Assembly (NCBI RefSeq): GCF_023061285.1
Contig: NZ_JAKGAM010000012.1
Coordinates: forward strand, 1 to 64,000
Direction of reading: 5' to 3'
Length of the DNA stretch: 64,000 nt
Origin: Chromohalobacter nigrandesensis
GTDB lineage: Bacteria; Pseudomonadota; Gammaproteobacteria; Pseudomonadales; Halomonadaceae
The notes under the pieces were generated by a model. The model saw only the letters and a program-made list of their open reading frames with translations, was not told where the DNA came from and did not search any database. The position numbers and the translations under genes were made by a program. Shown here piece after piece: positions 36,064 to 46,073 of this stretch. Within the stretch, counting starts at the first letter, position 1. Each line of letters opens with the position of its first letter.

Positions 36064-36438
36064 TTAGCGGTCGGCGTCCTTCATGCGGCCCTGGCAATCG
36101 CGCTCGATGACGTTGCGTTCACCCTCGTCGTTCTCGCGGTAAAGCTCACCTTCGTCATCCTGGGTGTGCCAGATGTAGGCGAGCTGTTCGTCGTCGCTGG
36201 CATAGCGTGCGTCGGCGCCCGAGGCAATTTGATGCATGGGAATGGAATCGTGACCGTAGCTCAACATGGCACTATCGGTGTCAGCGCCATATTGGAAATA
36301 GGTCACCGACAGCGATGTGTCTCCCTCACACTGGTAAATCTGGGTATGCTGATCGGCGCGATCATCATCGCCACCTTGCATGGCACACCCCGTCATCAAG
36401 GTCGCTAGCGCCAACAGGGTAAGACTGACAGGTTTCAT
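36064..36438 (-). CDS. MliC/PliC family lysozyme-inhibitor lipoprotein
   Basis: A 124-residue lipoprotein with the lipobox LMTGC (Cys around residue 18) and a small beta-sheet domain containing YQCEGDTSLSVTYFQYGADTDSAML and a C-terminal cysteine (ERDCQG) that pairs in MliC-like proteins. MliC inhibits C-type lysozyme from hosts or other organisms. The charge is acidic. Confidence in the family is moderate because only one domain motif is visible. Confidence 0.72.
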   Translation of the reverse strand: MKPVSLTLLALATLMTGCAMQGGDDDRADQHTQIYQCEGDTSLSVTYFQYGADTDSAMLSYGHDSIPMHQIASGADARYASDDEQLAYIWHTQDDEGELYRENDEGERNVIERDCQGRMKDADR

Positions 36439-36635
36439 CGGAACTCCTTATCCAAAAACATCATGATGGAAGCACGATACGACACGGCGTTCTCAAAGGC
36501 GTACCGCATCCATTTTATGATCGTACAATATGCTGCAGACATCTTATCTTAAACGACGCGTGACACACCCAACACGCACCGGGATATTTAGTGGGCATCA
36601 TTACGGCGCTCTCAACCCATCACACGGAGGTCAGC

Positions 36636-37415
36636 ATGACGAATTGCGCGCGAACCGACCATCATTGCCAGCGTTGCGAAGGCCCGTTGCCGTTCGCCTT
36701 CAGCATGGCGTTCCAGCCCATCGTCGATGTCGCGACGCAACGTATCGTCACTCATGAGGCCCTGGTACGCGGCGTCAATGGCGAATCGGCCTACCAGATA
36801 CTTTCCCAAGTATCGGACGGCTTGCTCTACCGATTCGATCAGGCCTGTCGCGTCAAGGCCATCGAACTGGCCGACCAACTCGAGATGACAAGCGCGCTCT
36901 CGATCAACTTCCTGCCCAACGCCGTCTATGAACCCGAGGCCTGCATACAGGCTACATTGGCTATTTCCGAACGCGTGGGATGGCCCGCCGAGCGCCTGGT
37001 GTTCGAAATCACCGAAACCGAAAGCGTCACCGATCGCGCCCATTTGCGCAGCATCATCGACACCTATCGCCGGATGGGCTTCACCACCGCCCTGGACGAT
37101 TTCGGCAAGGGCCACGCCAACCTGGATCTGTTGGTCGAGTTGCGCCCGGACAAGCTCAAGATCGACCGTGACCTGGTGATGGACTGCCACCACGACAGGC
37201 GTCGTCAGGTCCTGCTCAAGGCGGTGGCCGACATCGCCACTCAGCTCGACATCGAGATGGTCGCCGAAGGCATCGAGTGCCGGGACGAAGCGCGCTGGCT
37301 GCATGAGGAAGCCGGCATCGTGCAGCATCAAGGCTTTTATTACGCACGTCCCGCGTTCGAGGCACTGCCGTCGGTCACGGGTTTTTCAAATATCACAGAC
37401 ATCTCGAACGGCTAG
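36636..37415 (+). CDS. Stand-alone EAL domain protein (c-di-GMP phosphodiesterase)
   Basis: A 259-residue protein consisting of one EAL domain with an N-terminal Cys/His motif (C4, H9, H10, C11, C14). Residues needed for c-di-GMP hydrolysis all appear: EAL in HEALVRG, N in LSINFLP, E in FEITETES, DD in LDDFGKG, K in LKIDRDL, E in AEGIE and Q in HQGFYYARP. It therefore looks catalytically competent. No GGDEF, PAS or membrane domain is attached. The ATG at 36636 has GGAGG six bases upstream. Confidence 0.9.
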   Translation: MTNCARTDHHCQRCEGPLPFAFSMAFQPIVDVATQRIVTHEALVRGVNGESAYQILSQVSDGLLYRFDQACRVKAIELADQLEMTSALSINFLPNAVYEPEACIQATLAISERVGWPAERLVFEITETESVTDRAHLRSIIDTYRRMGFTTALDDFGKGHANLDLLVELRPDKLKIDRDLVMDCHHDRRRQVLLKAVADIATQLDIEMVAEGIECRDEARWLHEEAGIVQHQGFYYARPAFEALPSVTGFSNITDISNG

Positions 37416-37426
37416 CCAGAAGAGTA

Positions 37427-37450
37427 GTGGTCAAGTGTTTTTGGCCACTG
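37427..37450 (+). terminator. Terminator after the EAL gene
   Basis: A stem AGTGGTC/GGCCACT with a loop rich in T and a following CTTTT tract begins 12 bp after the EAL stop codon. Confidence 0.5.
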
Positions 37451-37605
37451 CCTTTTGAGCATTCCAGCACTTCAACAAGCACTTCATGCCAAATAGAACG
37501 CGACGCACTATCAACAAGGCGAGTACGCGATGACACTTCGTTGACACATAAGGCTAAGGGAGCAAAACCAAGCGAGGAAGGGAACTGCTAAGTGCTTGAT
37601 TTAGT

Positions 37606-37692
37606 TGGTGCCCGGGGTCGGACTCGAACCGACACGGTGTCGCCACCGGCGGATTTTGAATCCGCTGCGTCTACCAATTTCGCCACCCGGGC
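37606..37692 (-). tRNA. tRNA-Leu (anticodon CAA)
   Basis: 87-base leucine tRNA with a long variable arm and encoded CCA. The acceptor stem GCCCGGG pairs with CCCGGGC, the anticodon loop reads TTCAAAA within the stem GCGGA/TCCGC, and the T arm contains GGTTCGAGTCC. The CAA anticodon reads UUG. Confidence 0.97.
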
Positions 37693-37703
37693 AGCGGAGA
37701 CGT

Positions 37704-37731
37704 ATTATACGGAGCAGATTGGCGACGTCAA
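37704..37731 (-). promoter_or_regulatory. Promoter of tRNA-Leu
   Basis: On the minus strand a TATAAT -10 (37704-37709) and a TTGACG -35 (37726-37731) are separated by 16 bp, 11 bp upstream of the tRNA 5' end. Confidence 0.75.
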
Positions 37732-37852
37732 TCATCCGGACCTGACTTCGTCGCCTGTCTCGACTATCATAGGCCGCCTTCGCTGAGCGTACGCCGCGCG
37801 TGCCTCATCTCCGATTTCCGTTTTTCGATTACAGGTCGTTTTCTCCAACGCC

Positions 37853-38904
37853 ATGCAGCGCGCCGATTTCCATTTCGATCTCCCCGATGAGCTGATCGCT
37901 CGTTACCCGTCCGAGAAACGCAGCGACTGTCGGCTACTTTGCCTGGACGACGCCAGCGGCGAAATTCAGCATCGACATTTCACCGACCTGCTGACGCAGC
38001 TCGAGCCCGGCGATCTGCTGGTGTTCAACGACACCCGTGTGATTCCCGCGCGGCTGTTCGGACAAAAGGCCAGCGGTGGGCGCGTGGAGATGCTTCTCGA
38101 ACGCCCGCTGGATGCGCATCGCGGTCTGGCACACCTGCGCGCCAACAAGGCTCCCAAGCCCGGCACCGAGCTGATTTTCGAGGGCGATATCCACGCAGTG
38201 GTCGAGGAGCGTCACGAGGCCTTGTTCGAGCTGCGCTTTTTAGGCGAGACACCGCTGATCGCGCTACTCGAACGCCACGGGCACATGCCGTTGCCGCCGT
38301 ATATCGACCGCGAGGACGAGCTCGATGACCGCGAGCGTTATCAGACCGTCTACGCCCGTCGCGAGGGCGCGGTGGCAGCGCCCACCGCCGGCCTGCATTT
38401 CGACGAGGCGCTGATGGCAGCGCTGCGCGAAAGGGGCGTGGAGATCGGCTATGTCACCCTGCATGTGGGCGCGGGCACCTTTCAGCCGGTCCGCGTGGAC
38501 GATATTCGCGAGCACCATATGCACAGCGAATGGCTGGAAGTCGACGAGACGCTATGCCGCCAAGTCGAGGCCACCCGAGCACGCAGCAAGCGCGTAATCG
38601 CCGTGGGCACGACCAGCGTGCGCTGCCTGGAAACCGCTGGCCAGGGCCACGACGACGGCCGTATTGCGCCTTACCGTGGCGACACCGATATCTTCATCTA
38701 TCCCGGTTACGCTTGGCGCTGCGTCGATGCACTGATCACCAACTTCCACTTGCCCGAGTCGACCCTGTTGATGCTGGTCTCGGCATTTGCCGGCTATCGC
38801 CAGACCATGCGTGCCTACCGCGAAGCCGTTGCCGAGCGCTACGCCTTCTTCAGCTATGGCGATGCCATGTTCCTCAGCCGGTCGGCAACGTCACATCCGT
38901 CCCC

Positions 38905-38923
<19 letters not shown>
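37853..38923 (+). CDS. queA: S-adenosylmethionine:tRNA ribosyltransferase-isomerase
   Basis: A 356-residue enzyme of queuosine synthesis that transfers and isomerises the ribosyl moiety of SAM onto preQ1 in tRNA, giving epoxyqueuosine. Motifs: [60 protein letters not shown] and [19 protein letters not shown]. The extreme C-terminus (ETSHA) and stop codon are encoded within a 19-bp tandem repeat that leads into tgt, so the tail is a recent addition. It is the first gene of queA-tgt-yajC-secD-secF. Confidence 0.96.
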
Positions 38924-40109
<1,186 letters not shown>

Positions 40110-40177
40110 TCGAATGCCATCCGGGACACGCTCTCGGGCACAGATTCACCCTCACTACCATCCGGAGATAACAATCC

Positions 40178-40507
40178 ATGCTGGAGTTTCTCATTCCCGC
40201 AGCTCATGCGCAGGATGCTTCCCCCGCAGGCGGCGGCATTGCCCAGATCGTCATGCTGGTCGGCTTCGTACTGATCTTCTATTTTCTGCTCTGGCGTCCG
40301 CAGTCCAAGCGTGCCAAACAGCACAAGCAACTGATCAGCAACCTTTCCAAAGGCGATGAGATCGTCATCGGCGGCGGCTTGATGGGACGTATCACCAATG
40401 TCGGCGACGATTTCCTCAGCATGGAAATCGCCGAAGGTACCGAGGTGAACGTTCAGAAAAGCTCTGTCGCTGCAGTGTTGCCCAAGGGCACCTTGAAGTC
40501 CATCTGA
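40178..40507 (+). CDS. yajC: Preprotein translocase subunit YajC
   Basis: A 109-residue single-span membrane protein that associates with SecDF-YajC at the Sec translocon. The helix IAQIVMLVGFVLIFYFLLWRPQSKRAKQHKQLISNL is at residues 23-55, followed by the characteristic GDEIVIGGGLMGRITNVGDDF domain. It stands between tgt and secD as in most gammaproteobacteria. Confidence 0.95.
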   Translation: MLEFLIPAAHAQDASPAGGGIAQIVMLVGFVLIFYFLLWRPQSKRAKQHKQLISNLSKGDEIVIGGGLMGRITNVGDDFLSMEIAEGTEVNVQKSSVAAVLPKGTLKSI

Positions 40508-40607
40508 TTCCCTATCAGGAGGCGCGAAACCGCCCCTCCTCAACGCCACCGACCATATTCTATGGTCGGTGGTTGTCTTCTGCATCAGCAACAAGGACAG
40601 GGCTTCC

Positions 40608-42458
40608 ATGCTCAACCGTTATCCCCTGTGGAAGTATCTGCTGATACTCATCGTACTTCTCGTCGGCATCGTCTACGCATTACCCAATCTTTATCCCGCC
40701 GACCCCGCCGTTCAGATCAGCAGTACCGCCAGCGGCAGCGCACTCGATCAAGAGCGCCTAGATCGCTTGACCCAAGCGCTCGAGGACGAAGGCATCGATA
40801 TCAAGCAAAGCGAGCTGGATGGCAATAGTGCGCTGATTCGCCTCGACGAGGCCGATCAGCAAATCGCTGCCCGCGACATCCTCGACGAGCGGCTGGGCGA
40901 CGCCTATACCGTGGCGCTCAACCTCGCCGATGCGACACCCGACTGGTTGGCCGGCCTTTCAGCCGCGCCCATGAAGCTCGGCCTCGACCTCCAGGGCGGG
41001 GTACACTTCCTGCTCGAAGTCGACATGGACGCCGCCGTCCAGCAACGCCTGGAGGCAAATGCCAGCGCTGTCCGCAGCATCCTGCGCGACGAGCGGATCC
41101 GCTACCGTGACACCGATATCGGTGACCGTACGATCACGTTCCAGTTCGCCAACGAGGACGATCGCGACGAGGCGCGCGGTTTGATCACCGACCAGTTCCC
41201 CGACTTCGACTACGAGAACGAAGACAGCGACCGCGGAGCCGCCCTGGCGATGACCTTCACCGAGGAGGCCGTGGAAGAACTACAGGACTACGCCGTCAAT
41301 CAGAACCTGACGACGATCCGCAACCGCGTCAACGAATTGGGCGTCTCGGAGCCACTGGTGCAGCGCCAGGGTCCCAGCCGCATCGTCGTCGAGCTACCCG
41401 GCGTGCAGGACACCGCCGCCGCCAAGCGTATCGTGGGCGCCACGGCGAACCTGGAGTTCCGCCTGGAAGCCCGCTCGGATACCCCCGACCGCGAGATCGA
41501 AACGCTCGACTTCCGCAATGACGAAGACCGTAATGCAGAGTTGATGCGTGACGTCATCGTCACCGGCGATCATGTCTCCAGCGCCAGCCGCAGCTTCGAC
41601 CAAAACAACCGTCCGCAGGTCAATATCAACCTCGATGGTACCGGTGGCTCAATGATGAGTCGTGCCACGCGCTCCAATATCGGACGCAACATGGCAGTCG
41701 TCTTCATCGAGCACAAGACGCGCACACGTACAGTCATGGAAGACGGTGAAGAGGTCGAAAAGCGCGAGGCTTATACCGAGCGCGGCATCATCAGCCTGGC
41801 GACCATTCAAAGCACCTTGAGCAACCGCTTCCGCATCACCGGTCTCGATTCCTCGAGCGAGGCGGCAGACCTGGCCTTGCTGCTGCGCTCCGGCTCGCTG
41901 GCGGCGCCCATTTATTTCGCCCAGGAGCGCACCATCGGGCCTAGCCTGGGTGCTCAGAACATCAATCAGGGCATTCTCTCGGTAGAACTCGGCCTGTTGC
42001 TCGTGGTGCTGTTCATGCTGGCGCGCTACAAGGCCTTCGGCGTGGTCGCCAACATCTCTCTGGGGCTCAACCTGGTGCTGCTGGTCGCCGCGATGTCGAT
42101 GCTCGGCGCTACACTGACGCTCCCCGGGATCGCCGGTATCGTGCTGACACTAGGCATGGCAGTGGATGCCAACGTCTTGATATTCGAGCGAATACGTGAA
42201 GAGATCAGAGCCAAGATGCCTGCCCAGCAAGCGATACATGCCGGCTTCGAGCGCGCCTTCACCTCGATCGTCGACGCCAACATCACCACCCTGCTGGTGG
42301 CAGTCATACTGTTCTCGATCGGCACCGGACCGGTCAAAGGCTTCGCCGTCACACTGTCGCTGGGCATTCTGACCTCGATGTTTACCGCCATCCTGGTCTC
42401 ACGTGCCCTGATCAACCTCACCATCGGCGGACGCCCGCTGAAGAAAATCTGGATCTGA
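40608..42458 (+). CDS. secD: Protein translocase subunit SecD
   Basis: A 616-residue RND-superfamily membrane protein that, with SecF, uses the proton (or sodium) gradient to complete protein export. It has an N-terminal helix (YPLWKYLLILIVLLVGIVYALPNLYP), a large periplasmic domain with LGLDLQGGVHFLLEVD, VEELQDYAVNQNLTTIRNRVNELGVSEPLVQRQG, and a C-terminal bundle containing the functional GMAVDANVLIFERIREE. The ATG at 40608 aligns with family starts; a longer ORF start is a poor fit. A halophile may use sodium, but this is not visible in the sequence. Confidence 0.95.
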   Translation: MLNRYPLWKYLLILIVLLVGIVYALPNLYPADPAVQISSTASGSALDQERLDRLTQALEDEGIDIKQSELDGNSALIRLDEADQQIAARDILDERLGDAYTVALNLADATPDWLAGLSAAPMKLGLDLQGGVHFLLEVDMDAAVQQRLEANASAVRSILRDERIRYRDTDIGDRTITFQFANEDDRDEARGLITDQFPDFDYENEDSDRGAALAMTFTEEAVEELQDYAVNQNLTTIRNRVNELGVSEPLVQRQGPSRIVVELPGVQDTAAAKRIVGATANLEFRLEARSDTPDREIETLDFRNDEDRNAELMRDVIVTGDHVSSASRSFDQNNRPQVNINLDGTGGSMMSRATRSNIGRNMAVVFIEHKTRTRTVMEDGEEVEKREAYTERGIISLATIQSTLSNRFRITGLDSSSEAADLALLLRSGSLAAPIYFAQERTIGPSLGAQNINQGILSVELGLLLVVLFMLARYKAFGVVANISLGLNLVLLVAAMSMLGATLTLPGIAGIVLTLGMAVDANVLIFERIREEIRAKMPAQQAIHAGFERAFTSIVDANITTLLVAVILFSIGTGPVKGFAVTLSLGILTSMFTAILVSRALINLTIGGRPLKKIWI

Positions 42459-42470
42459 GGAGAGCGAGCG

Positions 42471-43379
42471 ATGCGACAGTTAGACTTCATGGGCAAACGC
42501 CGCATAGCCTTCGCCGTTTCCGTGCTGCTCGCGGTCATTGCGATCGGTGCCCTGGCGTTCAAAGGCCTCAACCTGGGCCTGGACTTCACCGGCGGCACGC
42601 TGGTGGAAGTCCGCTACGAACAAGCCCCGGCGCTTGATGAGCTACGCAGCCAATTGGGCGACGAGGGCTTCGAGGAAGCCCAGGTACAAACCTTCGGCAC
42701 TTCCAACGACATCCTCGTGCGCCTGCAGCAGACCTTCGACAATGATGTCGGGCAACGCGTCGTGGGCATTCTGGACAGCGACGCAAATCCGGTGGATCTG
42801 GTCCGCGCCGAGTTCGTCGGCGCGCAGGTCGGCGATCAGCTCCGCGATCAGAGTGGTATGGGCATGCTGCTGGCCCTGGCGGTGGTCATGGTGTACGTGG
42901 CGTTCCGTTTCCAGTACAAGTTCGCGCTCGGCGCCCTGATCTCGCTGGGCCATGACGTGGTGATCATACTCGGCATCTTCGCGCTGTTCGGGCTGGACTT
43001 CGACTTGACGGTACTGGCCGCCATATTGGCGGTGATCGGTTACTCCCTCAACGACACCATCATCGTCTACGACCGAATACGCGAGAATATCCGCAAGTCA
43101 CAAATCGATGACATGGCGCAGATATTCAACGAGGCGATCAACCAGACCCTGGCGCGCACCATGGCAACGTCGGGGACCACATTGCTGGTACTGCTGGCAC
43201 TGTTCTTCCTCGGCGGGGACATGATTCACAACTTCTCGATCGCCTTGATTCTGGGCGTCATCGCGGGGACCTTCTCGTCGGTCTACGTCGCCGCAGCGTT
43301 GCTGCTGGCCATCAAACTGCAGCGCCAGGACCTGATCCGGACGAAGAAGGAAGACGACGAGGAAGAAGAACTGCCCTGA
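42471..43379 (+). CDS. secF: Protein translocase subunit SecF
   Basis: A 302-residue partner of SecD with six transmembrane segments and a small periplasmic domain. Motifs: LDFTGGTLVEVRYE, RAEFVGAQVGDQLRDQSGMGML and IGYSLNDTIIVYDRIRENIR. It starts 12 bp after secD and ends with an acidic tail (EDDEEEELP). Confidence 0.95.
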   Translation: MRQLDFMGKRRIAFAVSVLLAVIAIGALAFKGLNLGLDFTGGTLVEVRYEQAPALDELRSQLGDEGFEEAQVQTFGTSNDILVRLQQTFDNDVGQRVVGILDSDANPVDLVRAEFVGAQVGDQLRDQSGMGMLLALAVVMVYVAFRFQYKFALGALISLGHDVVIILGIFALFGLDFDLTVLAAILAVIGYSLNDTIIVYDRIRENIRKSQIDDMAQIFNEAINQTLARTMATSGTTLLVLLALFFLGGDMIHNFSIALILGVIAGTFSSVYVAAALLLAIKLQRQDLIRTKKEDDEEEELP

Positions 43380-43410
43380 GACATCTTCAGCCTAGCTGTT
43401 ACGCTGTCCG

Positions 43411-43436
43411 ATACGCCTCCCCCCCGGGAGGCGTAT
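43411..43436. terminator. Hairpin terminator between secF and the sigma-54 activator
   Basis: A perfect 11-bp stem (ATACGCCTCCC with GGGAGGCGTAT) with a CCCC loop, 31 bp after the secF stop codon and between convergent genes; probably serves both directions. Confidence 0.75.
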
Positions 43437-43465
43437 TGCGTTGGGGCTTGTTTTGCGTTGAGCGC

Positions 43466-44881
43466 TTAATCGCGCGACACGATCTTCAACCCATGACGGC
43501 GCAGCTTGCGCACCACGCTAGGCTGACTGATGCCCAGGCGCTCGGCCATGGCGTAGGTGCTCGACAAACGCGTCGCCAACTCGCCGAGGATCTCAGCCTC
43601 GACGGCCTCCAACGTTTCACGCAAGGAGCGTCCCTCTTCCAGCGTCGCCAGCGGGCTACTTCCACTTGCCGCCGTACTCACGCGCGCCGACGCCACGTCA
43701 CGCTCCTCCATCGGCGCGCCAATGACACCGCCCTCGGCGGATAGCCAGGCGCGTTCGAGCCAATTCTCCAGCTCGCGCACGTTCCCCTGCCAGTCGCCGC
43801 CCATCAACTCCGGCCACACGCGCGGATGCAACACCTTGTCCATGCCGTAGCGCTCATTGAGCCTGGCGAGCTGGCGTTCCGCGAGGCCGGGAATATCTTC
43901 ACGGCGCTCGCGCAGGGGCGGTAGCGTGACGGGAATCACGTTGAGCCGATAATAAAGATCGAGTCGAAAACGCCCTTCCTCCACGCGTTGCGCCAAGTCC
44001 TGATTGGTGGCGACCACCAGGCGAAAATCGACCCGCCGCGAACGCGTATCGCCCAGTCGCGTCAGATAACCGTCCTGGATCACCTTCAGCAGCTTGCTCT
44101 GCATGGCCAGAGGCAACTCGCCGATCTCGTCGAGAAACAGCGTCCCCTTGTGGGCCTGCTCCAGGAGCCCGGCCTTGCCCATCCGCGCGGCACCGCTGAA
44201 CGCGCCGGGTTGATAGCCAAACATTTCGGATTCGAACAGCGACTCGGGGATCGCCGCGCAATTGACGTCCACGAAGGCGCCATCGCAACGCTGGCTCCAG
44301 CGGTGCAACTGGCGAGCGAAGGCCGTCTTGCCAACCCCCGACTCGCCGAGCATCAGCACCGTGGCGTCGGTCGGCGCCACCCGCTTGATGAGGTGCGCCA
44401 CCTCGTGCATGACCTGACTGCGCACCTCCAGCGATTCCAGTTCCAACGCATCCCCCGATGCCGGACTACCGCCACGCTTGAGATGCTCATTGAAGCGGCG
44501 CTGGAGAAGTGCGTATTCGTCTTGCAGCAGGCGCAGATCGGTCATGTCCATGGAACGACTGATGACGCGTACCAAGCGCCCGGAGGCGTACACCGGGTAG
44601 GCCTCGGCGATCACCTGGCGTCCCGTACCGGTGCGTTGCATGACCTGCGCCGGCTGACCGGTTCGAATGACCTCGAGCGAGACCGAGGGCGATAGCACGC
44701 CGCGCGCCTCCAGTTCATAGACCGTGGTCGCGCACAACGACTCACGGCTCATGCCATAGACGGCGGCACTGCCCGGGCTGACATCCAGCACCTGACCATC
44801 GACATCGACGATGAAGACATGATCGTGGCCGGTATGAATCAGTGCCTCGAGCGTTCGCGCGTCGATATCGTGTTCTTGCAT
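43466..44881 (-). CDS. PAS-domain sigma-54-dependent transcriptional activator
   Basis: A 471-residue enhancer-binding protein. A PAS sensor domain (residues 11-110) precedes a sigma-54-interacting AAA+ domain with Walker A GESGVGKT (179-186), Walker B GTLFLDEIG (246-254) and the sigma-54 contact loop GAFSGA (226-231, where the usual sequence is GAFTGA). A Fis/TyrR-like helix-turn-helix closes the protein (TYAMAERLGISQPSVVRKLRRHG). It diverges from the guanidino-compound cluster and a -24/-12 promoter lies in the gap, so it is the obvious activator; the PAS domain suggests sensing of a small ligand. Function resembles RocR-type regulators of arginine catabolism. Confidence 0.88.
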   Translation of the reverse strand: MQEHDIDARTLEALIHTGHDHVFIVDVDGQVLDVSPGSAAVYGMSRESLCATTVYELEARGVLSPSVSLEVIRTGQPAQVMQRTGTGRQVIAEAYPVYASGRLVRVISRSMDMTDLRLLQDEYALLQRRFNEHLKRGGSPASGDALELESLEVRSQVMHEVAHLIKRVAPTDATVLMLGESGVGKTAFARQLHRWSQRCDGAFVDVNCAAIPESLFESEMFGYQPGAFSGAARMGKAGLLEQAHKGTLFLDEIGELPLAMQSKLLKVIQDGYLTRLGDTRSRRVDFRLVVATNQDLAQRVEEGRFRLDLYYRLNVIPVTLPPLRERREDIPGLAERQLARLNERYGMDKVLHPRVWPELMGGDWQGNVRELENWLERAWLSAEGGVIGAPMEERDVASARVSTAASGSSPLATLEEGRSLRETLEAVEAEILGELATRLSSTYAMAERLGISQPSVVRKLRRHGLKIVSRD

Positions 44882-44899
44882 GGCGCTCTCGATTCAATT

Positions 44900-44957
44900 T
44901 TGCATCAAGATACAATAGTGGATCACCAATCGCCGCCGAGCAATGCATCTTTGCATC
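44900..44957. promoter_or_regulatory. Candidate upstream activator sites for the sigma-54 activator
   Basis: TTGCATCAAGATACAA (44900-44915) is a dyad, TTGCATC with GATACAA, with one mismatch. A second region (44943-44957) has ATGCATC and TTGCATC eight bases apart. The half-site TTGCATC thus recurs about 50 and 100 bp upstream of the -24/-12 promoter, the usual position for enhancer sites. Confidence 0.45.
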
Positions 44958-44997
44958 AGTCATGGCGCTAAGTTATTGATTATAGTCACTCCTAAAC

Positions 44998-45013
44998 TTG
45001 GCATGGTTCGTGC
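44998..45013 (+). promoter_or_regulatory. Sigma-54 (-24/-12) promoter
   Basis: TTGGCATGGTTCGTGC matches the consensus TTGGCAY-R-N4-TTGC, with GG and GC dinucleotides at the required 10-bp interval and only one -12 base different (GTGC instead of TTGC). It lies 54 bp upstream of the first gene of the guanidino cluster and next to a sigma-54 activator gene. Confidence 0.8.
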
Positions 45014-45066
45014 CTGCAATAAATCAGTACCAACAACAATTCACTGCTTCCCACCAGGAGCCAAGC

Positions 45067-46029
45067 ATGAGCAATCACGACGCCTCGCATCTCAACCAAC
45101 CCTTGGGCGGCAACGAGATGCCCCGCTTCGGCGGCATCGCGAGCATGATGCGTCTGCCCACCCAGGCGGACGCCGACGGGCTCGATGCCGCCTTCGTCGG
45201 CATCCCCATGGACATCGGCACCTCGAACCGCCCCGGCACCCGTCTGGGGCCGCGCCAGATCCGCGACGAATCGCGCATGCTGCGCCCCTACAACATGGCC
45301 ACCCGCGCGGCGCCATTCGACAGCCTGCAAGTAGCGGATACCGGCGATGTAGCAATCAACACCTTCGACCTAAAGAAAAGCGTCGAGATCATCCGCCAAC
45401 ATTACCGTGAGCTACTTAGCCACGACGCCGTGCCACTGACGCTCGGCGGGGATCACACCCTGACATGGCCGGTGTTGCAGGCGATTGCCGAGAAACACGG
45501 TCCGGTGGGGCTGATTCACATCGACGCCCACGCCGATATCAATCCGCACATGTTCGGTGAGGAGGTCGCCCACGGCTGCCCGATTCGCCGCGCTCAGGAA
45601 GAAGGCCTGCTGGATAGCCAACGCGTGATCCAGATCGGTCTGCGCGGTACCGGCTATGCCGCCGACGATTTCGACTGGTGTCGCGACCAGGGCTTTCGCG
45701 TCGTCACCGCCGAGCAGTGCTGGTACAAGTCGCTGGAACCGCTGATGGCCGAGGTGCGCGATCAGATGGGCGACCGCCCCGTGTACATCACCTTCGACAT
45801 CGACGCCCTCGACCCCTCGGTAGCGCCCGGCACGGGCACCGTCGAGGCAGCCGGCCTGACCATGTCGCAAGGCCTCGAGATCGTCCGTGGGGCCTGGGGC
45901 TTGAATATCGTCGGCGGCGACCTGGTCGAAGTCGCGCCGCCCTACGACCCCAGCGGCAACACCGCGCTGATGGGCGCCACGGCACTCTATGAAATGCTCT
46001 GCGTGCTACCCGGCGTCAAGCGCCGTTAA
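45067..46029 (+). CDS. gbuA: Guanidinobutyrase / agmatinase-family ureohydrolase
   Basis: A 320-residue binuclear-manganese ureohydrolase that hydrolyses a guanidino group to urea and an amine. The metal motifs are complete: GGDHTLTWP (near 128-136), DAHADINPHMF (near 153-163) and TFDIDALDPSVAPGTGT (near 243-258). The N-terminal LNQPLGGNEMPRFGGIASMMRLP and C-terminal YEMLCVLPGVKRR blocks match GbuA (4-guanidinobutyrase) of pseudomonads better than SpeB. The product would be 4-aminobutyrate plus urea. First gene after the sigma-54 promoter. Confidence 0.9.
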   Translation: MSNHDASHLNQPLGGNEMPRFGGIASMMRLPTQADADGLDAAFVGIPMDIGTSNRPGTRLGPRQIRDESRMLRPYNMATRAAPFDSLQVADTGDVAINTFDLKKSVEIIRQHYRELLSHDAVPLTLGGDHTLTWPVLQAIAEKHGPVGLIHIDAHADINPHMFGEEVAHGCPIRRAQEEGLLDSQRVIQIGLRGTGYAADDFDWCRDQGFRVVTAEQCWYKSLEPLMAEVRDQMGDRPVYITFDIDALDPSVAPGTGTVEAAGLTMSQGLEIVRGAWGLNIVGGDLVEVAPPYDPSGNTALMGATALYEMLCVLPGVKRR

Positions 46030-46073
46030 GTCTGCCTCGGCATTGGGGCTCTACAACAACAAGTGGTGACATC

